Assembly (NCBI GenBank): GCA_964492065.1
Contig: CAZBHH010000001.1
Location: forward strand, 248,001-312,000
Length of the DNA: 64,000 nt
DNA from: JADKAC01 sp964492065
GTDB taxonomy: Bacteria > Bacteroidota > Bacteroidia > Chitinophagales > BACL12
Reading direction: 5' to 3'
Each line of letters starts with the position of its first letter. The stretch's first letter is position 1. The notes beneath the pieces are model-generated. The model was not told the DNA's origin. It searched no databases and saw only the letters and a program-made list of their open reading frames with translations. The position numbers and the translations under genes are program-made. This document shows positions 44,004 through 54,171 of this stretch, piece after piece.

Positions 44004-47000
44004 TTAGAAATCCAGGCTCAGTGAAAAATACCAATACCCCTTTGTCAGCCCGTTGAGTTCTATGCCGCGGGCACGGTCCACCCGCAGGAAGTAACCAAAC
44101 AAAGTGGTGCGCACGCCCCAACCAAATCCGGCGACAACGGGGTCGCGGAAAAAATTGACATCCACTTCGAGCGGCGGCTGGCCAAAGGTCACATTATTGT
44201 ACGGATTTTCCTGGTTGAATGGCGAGAGGCCTTCCCATGCCGAACCGGCATCGAAGAACCCTACCACCTGGAAATTGCGCACTATCTGCGCCTTAATGGG
44301 CTTATTCAACAGGTAGCTGAAAACCGGGAAGCGCAACTCGCTGTTAAAGACCGCATACGCATTGCCGTTTCGAATATTCTGCTCGTACCCACGCAGCGGC
44401 GTACCTACCGTTTGAAAGGCGTAGTTCTGTTCATAATTTATTTGAGTATTGTTGTTAAACACGGGCGATATCCAACTGTCCACACCGCCGAGGTAATAGA
44501 TCATCTTCCGTGTGCCGAAAGAAATGCCGCCGGCAATGCGATTGGCCCATATCAGAGAGCGGTGAATTTTTTGATAATGCCTGATATCGAACCCGATTAC
44601 ACCGAGATAGCCGTCGTCAAAACTCAGATCGATTCCCCGGTCGAGGTTAACGGCAAACTGCTTGTGAACTTCCGCCCAGATTTTATAGCGTGTACCGTTC
44701 AGGATATTCGTCATTACCGGAAAGGTATTGTCGAAAACGTATTCCAGTTTTACCGAGAGCCAGTCTTCTTTATAATTCGGCAGATTTAAGCTGAACGTAT
44801 CGCCGGCCAGAAAAACGACTTTATCCGAGCGATAAGACAGGCTGCCCCGAATACTGCGTGAAATATCCAGCGGGTATTTCAGGCTGCCCTCCAGGAGATT
44901 GGTCTTGTTTCTCGAATCTACCACCGGGAACCATATCGGCTGAAAGGTGTACTGTTCCCGCTGATGATGGTAGTAATAAGTGAGGCGTTTATCCCAACGG
45001 TGTTTTAAATCCTCATACTGCAGAAAATACTCGCCGCCGTCAAAGGATGTCGGAAAGCGAAATCCGCCGGTAAAGCGGTAATCTTCAAACAGGTCGCTGA
45101 TACTCATCGCCAGCAATCCGCCCAAAACCGGATTTTCAAAACTGCTGCCCGTAGTGGTAAAGTTTTGATATTTATTGATGAACAATCCGTTGTCTAATTG
45201 CGTCAAAACATATTCATTGGAAAATTTTAACCGGTATGCCTGAATGCGTGTCTGTTTAAACGGGTTCTCGGTTTTCAGGTTGTTCTTATCTTCTTCAACG
45301 GAAGTTTCGAGTGTAAATAACTCCGTCTCTTCGGCCGGTTCTTTTGCCGGTGGCGCAAAATCGCTCTGCAGTAACATGCCGGTATGAAAAATATTCCCCG
45401 ACACCTGCGAGTGTTTACTCGTAGTATCCGAATTGATAAACTCCGTGACATTCGGCAACACGATCTCCGTCGTTCTCTCCTTTTCTCTCTCGCGTTTATC
45501 GTCGATAAAATTTCTGAAACCCGTATTGAACAATTGCTCTTCGGTGGTTTCGCCTATTGCCTTAGGAACGGAAGCAATATAAAACCTCGTGGACCCGGAT
45601 GTGTTGAACACCTCCAGAATTTTTCCCGAGCGCATACTCGCATCGTGCTCCAGGATATTGGTGGTGTAATTGGATATGGCGAATGTATATGCGGTATCTC
45701 TGAATACTTTGATATAACCTATTGAATCGAAATCCGGCCGGGTATAAATATCGCCGATATCGTATTTGGGATTTACAACGGTAGAATCTTTAAAGTACAC
45801 CACCGTATTGGTATGTGAATATACCGTATCGAGGTAACCGGCAAAGCGGTTAATGATGCCGTTCTGATCGCTGAGATAAGCAAAGTGGGTACGGTCGATC
45901 TGAATGGGTGCAGATTCGGTGATGTTATGCGTTTGCGTAACCTTTACCAATACGTCGGATTTCGTATTGTATTTATAAAAAAACAAGTCCATATTTCCAA
46001 CCGGTAAAATGGTGTCGATCACAGTGGTCTGTGTAATTTTCCTGTTATCGCGGTTGGAGGCAAAGAGGATACCTTCATAGCCGTTATCCGTTTTAATAAA
46101 GCGGGGGTTTGCATCGTCGTAATAATCATTGGTAATCTGTTCGAGCCTCGCATTGTTCAGGTAATACACGTAAATATCGGACTGTCCTTTGTTGATGGCG
46201 CTCAGCACGATGGTGCGGTTATCCTTGCCGAATGCGGCATCGGTAATGCGCTGAAACCGGGTAATTTCCTTTTCTTCTTTTTTGTTTTCATCGAGGTTAT
46301 AGGTCATGATAAATGTGCGTGCTCTTTTTTCGTAAATCACACCTACCACTTTCCCGTCGGGGCTCCACATCATCAGCGGGTAATTTAAATCGGTGGCCAT
46401 GGTATGTGTTTTTAAACCTCCTTTTTTAATCTTTTTGGCCTTTTTGGAATCCAGCGCTTGTAAATACACTTTGTATTTGCCGTAGTCATCGGTTGCAAAT
46501 ACCATCTGCTTGCCATCGGGGCTGATACGGGCATTGTGATAGACGAGATTCTTTTTTGTTTTCCGTTCAACCATTCGTTTATCATCTGGCGCCGTCTTGC
46601 CTTTTGCCTCCTGGGCATACCGGCTGCTGTAGTGGTGATACCAGTCTGAAATGGCCTGATCTGTCGAGGTGCCCAGTACAAATAAAAATCCGTTTTCCAG
46701 GCTGCGGTTAATGCGTATCAGGTACAGCAAATTGGGAATATTAGCCTCGCCGTATTTCTCTGCGATATAATACCAGAACGCATGGCCTGCAAAGCGTGCT
46801 TCCTCGCCGGTGAGTTTATTGAATTTCTCGAATTTGCCGGAAGTAATCCCCTCCCGCAGTGCATTGTCCAACTCCGCACTCCAGTCCTGGCCGATATAGG
46901 ATGCCAGTCCGTCAACAAACCAATCAGGCAGATTTAACAGCACGGCATTTTGCACGATCTCCTGTAAATTGCTGCCGAATATCATACTGCTGATCAGCAT

Positions 47001-47447
47001 CTTGCCGAGCCCTTCACGGATTTGCACCCGCAGGTGCTGATGATTGCCGTCAAAGTACAGAAACAATTTATTGCCGATTATCTTGGTGTGTCCGCCGATA
47101 TTATAGGTGATCTCGTTGCCGATTGCAAAATTGCTTTGATTGAAGTCCGACAGGGTATTGTATATTATCAATTCGGGCTTGGTGTTGAGTTTATAATCCA
47201 ACAAGTCCTGAACCGCATCCAGGTCGTATTCGGCCATTTGTGCAATAAAGCGCCCGATATTCTGACCGCCCTGGTTAAAGTAAATTTTAAAATGATCGCT
47301 TTCGTAATACTGCCAGAGGAATTCTTTGTACTGCACGCGATTCTGCCCAAACTGCACCTGAGTACCCTGTGCGTACAAACCGCCGCTGAAAATACAAATG
47401 TGCGAAAGGATTAGAAAAACCGCTGCAATGAATAGTGATCTTCTCAT
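44004..47447 (-). CDS. Outer-membrane protein: degenerate peptidase-MA domain + TolB propeller + Omp85-like barrel
   Basis: 1147 residues from the ATG at 47447. Signal peptide to about YAQ (27). Residues ~30-270 resemble a gluzincin peptidase_MA domain, but the HExxH site reads R144-E145-G-L-G148 and the third ligand Glu is D179 (WFVDGLA), so it should be inactive. Residues ~280-560 are TolB/WD40-like repeats (ARISPDGKQMVFATDD, YPLMMWSPDGKVVG). The C-terminal ~400 residues are a surface-antigen/Omp85-like barrel ending LSLDF. Probable role at the outer membrane in envelope assembly or scaffold; function unknown. Confidence 0.78.
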   Translation of the reverse strand: MRRSLFIAAVFLILSHICIFSGGLYAQGTQVQFGQNRVQYKEFLWQYYESDHFKIYFNQGGQNIGRFIAQMAEYDLDAVQDLLDYKLNTKPELIIYNTLSDFNQSNFAIGNEITYNIGGHTKIIGNKLFLYFDGNHQHLRVQIREGLGKMLISSMIFGSNLQEIVQNAVLLNLPDWFVDGLASYIGQDWSAELDNALREGITSGKFEKFNKLTGEEARFAGHAFWYYIAEKYGEANIPNLLYLIRINRSLENGFLFVLGTSTDQAISDWYHHYSSRYAQEAKGKTAPDDKRMVERKTKKNLVYHNARISPDGKQMVFATDDYGKYKVYLQALDSKKAKKIKKGGLKTHTMATDLNYPLMMWSPDGKVVGVIYEKRARTFIMTYNLDENKKEEKEITRFQRITDAAFGKDNRTIVLSAINKGQSDIYVYYLNNARLEQITNDYYDDANPRFIKTDNGYEGILFASNRDNRKITQTTVIDTILPVGNMDLFFYKYNTKSDVLVKVTQTHNITESAPIQIDRTHFAYLSDQNGIINRFAGYLDTVYSHTNTVVYFKDSTVVNPKYDIGDIYTRPDFDSIGYIKVFRDTAYTFAISNYTTNILEHDASMRSGKILEVFNTSGSTRFYIASVPKAIGETTEEQLFNTGFRNFIDDKREREKERTTEIVLPNVTEFINSDTTSKHSQVSGNIFHTGMLLQSDFAPPAKEPAEETELFTLETSVEEDKNNLKTENPFKQTRIQAYRLKFSNEYVLTQLDNGLFINKYQNFTTTGSSFENPVLGGLLAMSISDLFEDYRFTGGFRFPTSFDGGEYFLQYEDLKHRWDKRLTYYYHHQREQYTFQPIWFPVVDSRNKTNLLEGSLKYPLDISRSIRGSLSYRSDKVVFLAGDTFSLNLPNYKEDWLSVKLEYVFDNTFPVMTNILNGTRYKIWAEVHKQFAVNLDRGIDLSFDDGYLGVIGFDIRHYQKIHRSLIWANRIAGGISFGTRKMIYYLGGVDSWISPVFNNNTQINYEQNYAFQTVGTPLRGYEQNIRNGNAYAVFNSELRFPVFSYLLNKPIKAQIVRNFQVVGFFDAGSAWEGLSPFNQENPYNNVTFGQPPLEVDVNFFRDPVVAGFGWGVRTTLFGYFLRVDRARGIELNGLTKGYWYFSLSLDF

Positions 47448-47525
47448 TATTACGACGTACCAAAATACGTACATTTACCCGAATTTTCCGATTATTCCGT
47501 AAAAATTACAATGTAACGAAATACC

Positions 47526-48170
47526 ATGAGTCGTATTGCGAGTTTTAACTTCAATCCATTTTCCGAAAACACCTATGTCGTCTATGACGATACGCTGCAA
47601 TGTATCATCATTGATCCGGGATGTTACACCCGCGAAGAGAAAAAGGAATTAACCGATTTTATCGTCGGCAAAAAACTGTTGCCGCAATATATTTTAAATA
47701 CGCATTGCCATATTGACCACGTATTGGGCAACTATTTTATCAGTGAGACATACCGTATTCCGCTGGCGATACATGCCGGCGAACTCCCGGTATTACAAGC
47801 CGTTGACACCTACGCCGACACGATGGGATTTGTGTATGAAAAATCGCCCGACCCCGAGATTTTCCTTGAACCGGGCAGTGCATTTTCCTTTGGGAATACC
47901 CAATTGGACATTTTGTTTACTCCCGGTCATTCACCTGCGAGCGTATGTTTTTACAACAAGCGGGAAGGCTATGTTATCAGCGGAGATGTGTTGTTTTTAG
48001 ACAGCATTGGCCGGTATGATCTTCCCGGCGGCAACCTGGACACCCTGCTGGAATCCATTCACTCCCAACTCATGACGCTCAAGGATATTGTAAACGTATA
48101 TCCCGGTCACGGAGCGCAGACAACTGTTGGCAGGGAACGTCGCTTTAATCCCTTTTTAAAGGGTTTGTAA
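47526..48170 (+). CDS. MBL-fold metallo-hydrolase (glyoxalase II-like)
   Basis: 214 residues, cytoplasmic. Metal motif THCHIDHVLGN (HxHxDH), further ligands in FTPGHSPAS, GDVLFLDSIGR and a closing VYPGHGAQTTVGRE. This is the short YcbL/hydroxyacylglutathione-hydrolase-like group, which hydrolyses thioesters. Lacks the C-terminal substrate domain of true glyoxalase II, so the substrate is uncertain. Confidence 0.9.
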   Translation: MSRIASFNFNPFSENTYVVYDDTLQCIIIDPGCYTREEKKELTDFIVGKKLLPQYILNTHCHIDHVLGNYFISETYRIPLAIHAGELPVLQAVDTYADTMGFVYEKSPDPEIFLEPGSAFSFGNTQLDILFTPGHSPASVCFYNKREGYVISGDVLFLDSIGRYDLPGGNLDTLLESIHSQLMTLKDIVNVYPGHGAQTTVGRERRFNPFLKGL

Positions 48171-48210
48171 ACGTGTAACAAGGTGGCCGGCGAGTGTGTG
48201 TTTGCTTGCA

Positions 48211-50688
48211 CTATTCCTGCAGGTACACCCGTTTCACCCGGTGCGAAATTCCGGTGAGCACTTCATAGGGTATCGTCTGCATCCATTGTGCAAACTGCTG
48301 CAACGGGATATGAGCGCCGAAAATTTCAGCCGTATCGCCTTCTGCAATATGTTCTGCGCCGGTGATGTCCACCATGATCATATCCATACACACCCGCCCT
48401 ACCACGGGGTATAACCTGCCGTGAATCCAGACTTTGGCCACGCCGTTGCCCAGGGATCGCCTGAAGCCGTCGGCGTATCCGATATTCAAGGTGGCGAGGC
48501 GCATTTCCCTGTCTGCTACGAAACTCCTGCCATAGCCAATACTGTCGCCTGCCGGTATGGTTCTTATCTGCGTCACCGTAGTCTCCAGGCTCGAAGTGAA
48601 CAGGAGTTTTTCGGAGACCTCCCTGGAAGGGTCGTCGCCGTATAACCCGATTCCCAGCCTGACCATATCCATCTGCGCCCCGGGGAATTTGCCAATACCT
48701 GGCGAATTTAAAATATGGCGCATGGGTGCATAGCCGATGGCTTGTTGCAGGGTATGGTATGCGGATTGGAAGGCGATGATTTGCGCATGGGTAAAGTCGT
48801 TGTGTTGCAATTCATCCGCCGCAGCCAGGTGGGAAAACACCGAAGCGATAAACAAATGCGGTTGTTGAGATATCGCTGCCGCCAGTTGGGGAATTTCGCC
48901 GGAGGCGAAACCCAGGCGATGCATTCCGGTATCCACTTTTATATGAACGGGCACGGGTGTGCTGTCGTAATTTTCATTTGCCAGGAAAGCGCTGAACATC
49001 TGCAAAATGCGGAAATTGTATATCTCCGGCTCCAGTTTATATTGCAGCAGTTGGGCAAAGGTTTCCGGTTCGGGGTTCATCACCATAATGGGGAGATGCA
49101 CGCCGTTGCGGCGCAACTCCACCCCTTCGTCGGCATAGGCTACGGCCAGGTAATCCACCCGGTTAAATGCCAGTAAGTTGGCAATTTCGGCGGTACCGCT
49201 GCCGTAGGAAAACGCCTTCACCATCACCATCATTTTTACACCGGGCTGCAACATGCTGCGATATACCTGCAGGTTGTGCGCCAGGTGGTGCATGTACACT
49301 TTCATAACCGTACCGTGGGTGCGCCTTGTCAGCAATCCGCTCAACCGTTCCAGCATGAAGCGGCGTGCACCTTTTATCAGCACTGCGTGATTGGCTACCG
49401 ACTCCGGCCTGAATTGCTTCATCGCATCCTCCGCTGTAGGATAAAATGCCGTTGACGGGATAGCGGAAAACTCCCGGCGGTGCCGCATCATCGCATCGCC
49501 GATACCGGTGAAATGCCGTATGTCGTGTTGCTCCAGCAACCGGGCCACTTGTACATATAACTGATCTTCCGCCTCGCCACTGTCGTCCATATCACTGAGA
49601 ATCACGTGTTTTTCATGGGCGCCGTTTCCCGATTGATGATTCAGGTAGTGCAAACCGATTTCAAGTGATGCGATATCGGCGCTGTACACATCATTAATCA
49701 GGATCGAGTTATTCAGTCCGTACTTCAATTCAAGCCGCATGCTCACTGCGGGCAACAGCGGCATCGTCCCGGCAAGCACATCGATGTCCTTACTGAAAAA
49801 TGTAGCCGCAATAAAGGCATGCACGGCGTTTTCCAGCGATGCGGCATCGGTAAACGGAATGGTAATCGCATAGCTGTCCGCTGCGCATCGCAATGTAAAA
49901 CTTGTCTTGTTTTCTTTAATTTGTATATCGCTCAACTGCCATACGCCATTGCCGCCGGCCTTGCTCCAGGTAATTTTCGTCGCCGGCAGCGACTGCATTG
50001 CACTATCCAATTCCACATCATCGCAGCAATACAACACGGTCTGCGCCTTTGCAAACAGTTTTATTTTTTCGGCAATTTTTTCCTGCCGGTTTTTAAAGCC
50101 CGCATTATGAGCCGAGCCGATATTGGTAATTATACCAAAGCCGGGCAATACAATATTTGCCAACCGCTCCATTTCACCGGCCTGAGATATCCCCGCTTCA
50201 AAAATGCCCAGGGTATGTGTATTGTGTAATTGCCACACCGACAGCGGCACGCCGATCTGCGAATTATAACTCTTCGGGCTCCTGCAAATATTATGAGAAT
50301 TACACAACAAAAAATGCAGCCACTCTTTCACTACCGTCTTCCCGTTGCTGCCCGTAATACCGATAACGGGAATATTAAACCTGCGGCGGTGAAACGCCGC
50401 CAGTTGCTGCAATGCCCGTGTGCTGTTTTTGACCAAAATAAAATTTGAGTCCGAATAGCCGTAACCCACAAAGCGATCCACAACGAAATTCCGCACGCCC
50501 CTGGCATGGGCATCGCCAATATACCGGTGGCCATCGTGCTGTATTCCCGCAATGGCAAAAAATATACTCCTGCCTCCATTGGCAATATTGCGGGAATCAG
50601 TCAAAAGCTGTTCGACCACATCTCCGGGGCTGACAAGCTGTCCATCGCCTCCCAGAATTTTTTCAATTTCACGAACGGTGTACTCCAT
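48211..50688 (-). CDS. Fused MurF ligase / alanine racemase
   Basis: 825 residues. Residues 1-450 are MurF (adds D-Ala-D-Ala to UDP-MurNAc-tripeptide): P-loop TGSNGKT at 112-118, substrate block YNSQIGVPLSVW, and DVYSADIASL. Residues ~458-825 are alanine racemase: PLP-lysine K491 in VKAFSYGSG, HIKVDTGMHRLGF, and the second catalytic Tyr in LNIGYADGFRR. Racemase makes the D-Ala used two steps before the ligase. Such fusions occur in Bacteroidetes. The PLP motif is divergent from the usual VKANAYGHG. Confidence 0.94.
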   Translation of the reverse strand: MEYTVREIEKILGGDGQLVSPGDVVEQLLTDSRNIANGGRSIFFAIAGIQHDGHRYIGDAHARGVRNFVVDRFVGYGYSDSNFILVKNSTRALQQLAAFHRRRFNIPVIGITGSNGKTVVKEWLHFLLCNSHNICRSPKSYNSQIGVPLSVWQLHNTHTLGIFEAGISQAGEMERLANIVLPGFGIITNIGSAHNAGFKNRQEKIAEKIKLFAKAQTVLYCCDDVELDSAMQSLPATKITWSKAGGNGVWQLSDIQIKENKTSFTLRCAADSYAITIPFTDAASLENAVHAFIAATFFSKDIDVLAGTMPLLPAVSMRLELKYGLNNSILINDVYSADIASLEIGLHYLNHQSGNGAHEKHVILSDMDDSGEAEDQLYVQVARLLEQHDIRHFTGIGDAMMRHRREFSAIPSTAFYPTAEDAMKQFRPESVANHAVLIKGARRFMLERLSGLLTRRTHGTVMKVYMHHLAHNLQVYRSMLQPGVKMMVMVKAFSYGSGTAEIANLLAFNRVDYLAVAYADEGVELRRNGVHLPIMVMNPEPETFAQLLQYKLEPEIYNFRILQMFSAFLANENYDSTPVPVHIKVDTGMHRLGFASGEIPQLAAAISQQPHLFIASVFSHLAAADELQHNDFTHAQIIAFQSAYHTLQQAIGYAPMRHILNSPGIGKFPGAQMDMVRLGIGLYGDDPSREVSEKLLFTSSLETTVTQIRTIPAGDSIGYGRSFVADREMRLATLNIGYADGFRRSLGNGVAKVWIHGRLYPVVGRVCMDMIMVDITGAEHIAEGDTAEIFGAHIPLQQFAQWMQTIPYEVLTGISHRVKRVYLQE

Positions 50689-50862
50689 GTGCTTGTAAAT
50701 TTACGATTTTGCCCGAAACCCTTAGCCCGCAACGGGAAAAACTATTGAATTTTTCCGGCGCCGGCAAAATGGGCTGCTCCATGCACTTTTGTTATCTTTA
50801 CTCCCCCTGTAAAGGGAATGATTTTTGACTCTTTGCAGGTTTTTCACCGACTTACTCGAAAT

Positions 50863-53800
50863 ATGAATTTTCTTTCCAAATCCATCTCAAAACTTTTTGG
50901 TGGCAATAAACACGAAAAAGATATTAAACTGATAGAACCGCTTGTCCGGGAAATAAATGTGTTTTACGAAAAGCTACAATCGCTCAGCAACGACCAGTTG
51001 CGCAACAAAACAAATGAGTTCAAGGCGACCATTGCGGCATTCCTGAAACCCATCGACGAAAAGATAGACTCGCTGCGCAAGCAGGCCGATGCCATGGATA
51101 TGGACCGTGCAGCCGAAAAAGACGAATTGTATAAGCAGGTAGATACTTTGATAAAAGACCGCGACAAAGAACTGGAAAAGGTGTTGATGCAAATATTGCC
51201 GGAGGCATTTGCGGTGATGAAAGAAACAGCGCACCGGTTTGCAGAAAACAAAGAACTGGTATCCACTGCCACCGCATTAGACAGAGACCTTTCAGTGCAT
51301 AAGGATTTCATTCGCATTGAAGGCGATAAGGCATATTATGCCAACACCTGGGAGGCGGCCGGCGGAACTATAGCCTGGAACATGGTGCATTACGATGTGC
51401 AGTTAATCGGCGGAATTGTTTTACACCAGGGCAAAATTTCGGAAATGGCCACCGGCGAGGGAAAAACATTGGTAGCGACTCTGCCCGCTTATTTAAATGC
51501 ACTGTCGGGATTAGGTGTACATATCGTGACAGTAAACAACTACCTGGCGCTGCGTGACTCCGAATGGAATGCGCCGCTGTTTAATTTCCTGGGTATTACC
51601 ATCGACTGTATCGATAAGTACCAGCCAAATTCGGAAGACCGGCGCAAAGCGTATTTGAACGATATCACCTACGGGACGAACAACGAATTCGGCTTCGACT
51701 ACCTGCGGGACAATATGGTGCGCAACTCAATGGAGAAAGTACAGCGCAAACACCATTACGCCATGGTGGACGAGGTGGACTCCGTATTGGTGGACGATGC
51801 CAGAACACCGCTGATTATCTCCGGCCCGGTTCCAAAAGGCGACCAGCAGGAATTCGGAAATCTCAAACCGCGGATAATAAAAATTTACGAGGCCCAGCGC
51901 AAAATTGCCAATGTATTTTTAACCGATGCAAAACGCTTGTACGCCGACGGCAAGGCAAAAGAAGCCGGCCTGGCGCTGTTGAAAGCACACCGTGCCCTGC
52001 CCAAAAATTCTGCGCTTATCAAATTCCTCAGCGAGCAGGGAACACGCCAATTACTGCTGGATACCGAAGGCATTTATATGGCAGAAAATAATAAGCGCAT
52101 GCCCGAGGTAGATAAGGACCTGTTCTTTGTAATTGACGAGCGCCATAACAGCGTGGATTTGACGGATAAAGGCATCGAACTGATTACCGAGTCGGGCGAA
52201 GACCCCAATTTCTTTATTATCCCCGACGTGGGCGCCATGGTGGCCGATATCGAGCGTAGCAATAAATCCAAGGAAGAAAAAATTGCCGATAAAGATTTGC
52301 TGATGCAGGACTTCTCCATTAAGAGTGAACGCATTCACTCGCTGCAGCAACTGTTAAAAGCATATACCTTATTTGAAAAGGATGTGGAATACGTGGTGAT
52401 GGACGGCAAGGTGAAAATTGTGGATGAACAAACTGGCCGTATCCTGGAAGGCAGGCGTTATTCCGATGGTCTGCACCAGGCAATTGAATCTAAAGAAAAC
52501 GTAAAGGTGGAAGCGGCGACACAGACCTACGCAACCATCACCTTACAGAATTATTTCCGCATGTATCACAAACTCGCCGGTATGACCGGTACGGCGGAAA
52601 CAGAAGCGGGCGAGTTATGGGAGATCTACAAACTGGATGTAACCGTAATTCCAACCAACCGCCCGGTGATCAGAAAAGATCTGGAAGACTATGTATATAA
52701 AACCCGCAAAGAAAAATTCAATGCGGTAATCACACGCATTGACTCGCTTATAAAAGAAGGGCGTCCCGTTTTAGTGGGAACGACATCGGTGGAGATCTCG
52801 GAGCTGCTGAGCCGCATGCTGCAGATGAAAGGCGTAAAACACAATGTGCTGAATGCAAAACAACACCAGCGGGAAGCCGAGATAGTGGCCGAAGCCGGCA
52901 AAGCTGGCAGCGTGACAATTGCCACCAACATGGCCGGCCGCGGTACGGATATTAAATTGGGCGAAGGGGTGAAAGACGCCGGCGGCCTTGCGATTATCGG
53001 TACGGAGCGCCACGATTCACGCCGGGTGGACAGGCAGTTGCGGGGACGTGCCGGCCGCCAGGGCGATCCCGGCTCTTCCGAATTTTATGTGTCGCTCGAA
53101 GACAATTTAATGCGCCTGTTCGGCTCCGACCGCATTTCAAAAATTATGGATACCATGGGCTATAAAGAGGGAGAAGTGATTCAGCACCGCATGATTACCC
53201 GCTCCATCGAACGTGCCCAGAAAAAAGTGGAAGAAAACAACTTTGGCGTGCGCAAACGCCTGCTCGAATACGACGATGTGATGAACAGCCAGCGTGAATT
53301 GATTTACCGCAAGCGCAACCATGCCCTGGAAGGCGAACGGCTGGCAGTGGATATCAATAATACGCTGATGGATTTATGTGAAGAAGTAGTGGGCAACTAC
53401 TACCAGGATAAAGATTTTGAAGGATTTACACTGGATGTGATTCGCTACTTCAGCGCCGAACCGGAAATCAGCGCCAAAGAATTCGAAAACGATAAACAAC
53501 AGGTGATTGCTGAAAAACTATACAACAGCATCAAAGCGTATTACAAGCGCAAACAAAAAGCGCAGATCGATAAAGTTTATCCGTTGATAAAAGACCTGTA
53601 TCAAACCCGCGGCGAAACACTCGACAATGTGATAGTGCCCTATACCGACGGGCGCAAAGGACTGAATGTCACCGTTAACCTGAAGAAAGCGTATGAAAGC
53701 GAAGGCAGCGAACTGGTGAAAGCCATCGAGCGCAGCATCACCCTGGTGATTATCGACGAACACTGGAAAGAGCACCTGCGCAATATGGACGACCTGAAGC

Positions 53801-54171
53801 AGGCGGTGCAGAGCGCCGTTTACGAGCAAAAAGATCCCTTGTTGATTTACAAGTTCGAAGCCTATGAAATGTTTAAGAAAATGCTGAGCGAAGTAAATCA
53901 CGAAATCGCCAATTTTATTTTCAAGGGCAATATTCCGATACGCTCATCCGAAGAGGTAAAACAAGCCCATGTGCAGCGCACCAACCTGAGCCACATGAAA
54001 GAGAGCCGCGAGGATGCGACGAGCCGGGGTGCCGGCGCCGGCAGTGCGAGAGGCGCCGAGCCGCAAAAACCACTGGAACCCGTCAGGGTAGAAAAGAAAG
54101 TTGGCCGCAACGATCCCTGCCCCTGCGGCAGCGGTAAAAAGTATAAAAACTGCCACGGCAAGGATGAATAA
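50863..54171 (+). CDS. secA: Preprotein translocase ATPase SecA
   Basis: 1102 residues from the ATG at 50863; the earlier frame start at 50818 lacks support. Walker A MATGEGKTLVATLPAY near 195-210, DEVDSVLVDDARTPLIISG, NMAGRGTDIKLGEGV, and the C-terminal zinc motif NDPCPCGSGKKYKNCHG. It is ~200 residues longer than E. coli SecA: a charged N-terminal insertion (~60-120) and a second near 345-440, usual in Bacteroidetes. It drives Sec export, the first step for the signal-peptide proteins listed here. Its end overlaps deoC by 8 bases. Confidence 0.96.
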   Translation: MNFLSKSISKLFGGNKHEKDIKLIEPLVREINVFYEKLQSLSNDQLRNKTNEFKATIAAFLKPIDEKIDSLRKQADAMDMDRAAEKDELYKQVDTLIKDRDKELEKVLMQILPEAFAVMKETAHRFAENKELVSTATALDRDLSVHKDFIRIEGDKAYYANTWEAAGGTIAWNMVHYDVQLIGGIVLHQGKISEMATGEGKTLVATLPAYLNALSGLGVHIVTVNNYLALRDSEWNAPLFNFLGITIDCIDKYQPNSEDRRKAYLNDITYGTNNEFGFDYLRDNMVRNSMEKVQRKHHYAMVDEVDSVLVDDARTPLIISGPVPKGDQQEFGNLKPRIIKIYEAQRKIANVFLTDAKRLYADGKAKEAGLALLKAHRALPKNSALIKFLSEQGTRQLLLDTEGIYMAENNKRMPEVDKDLFFVIDERHNSVDLTDKGIELITESGEDPNFFIIPDVGAMVADIERSNKSKEEKIADKDLLMQDFSIKSERIHSLQQLLKAYTLFEKDVEYVVMDGKVKIVDEQTGRILEGRRYSDGLHQAIESKENVKVEAATQTYATITLQNYFRMYHKLAGMTGTAETEAGELWEIYKLDVTVIPTNRPVIRKDLEDYVYKTRKEKFNAVITRIDSLIKEGRPVLVGTTSVEISELLSRMLQMKGVKHNVLNAKQHQREAEIVAEAGKAGSVTIATNMAGRGTDIKLGEGVKDAGGLAIIGTERHDSRRVDRQLRGRAGRQGDPGSSEFYVSLEDNLMRLFGSDRISKIMDTMGYKEGEVIQHRMITRSIERAQKKVEENNFGVRKRLLEYDDVMNSQRELIYRKRNHALEGERLAVDINNTLMDLCEEVVGNYYQDKDFEGFTLDVIRYFSAEPEISAKEFENDKQQVIAEKLYNSIKAYYKRKQKAQIDKVYPLIKDLYQTRGETLDNVIVPYTDGRKGLNVTVNLKKAYESEGSELVKAIERSITLVIIDEHWKEHLRNMDDLKQAVQSAVYEQKDPLLIYKFEAYEMFKKMLSEVNHEIANFIFKGNIPIRSSEEVKQAHVQRTNLSHMKESREDATSRGAGAGSARGAEPQKPLEPVRVEKKVGRNDPCPCGSGKKYKNCHGKDE

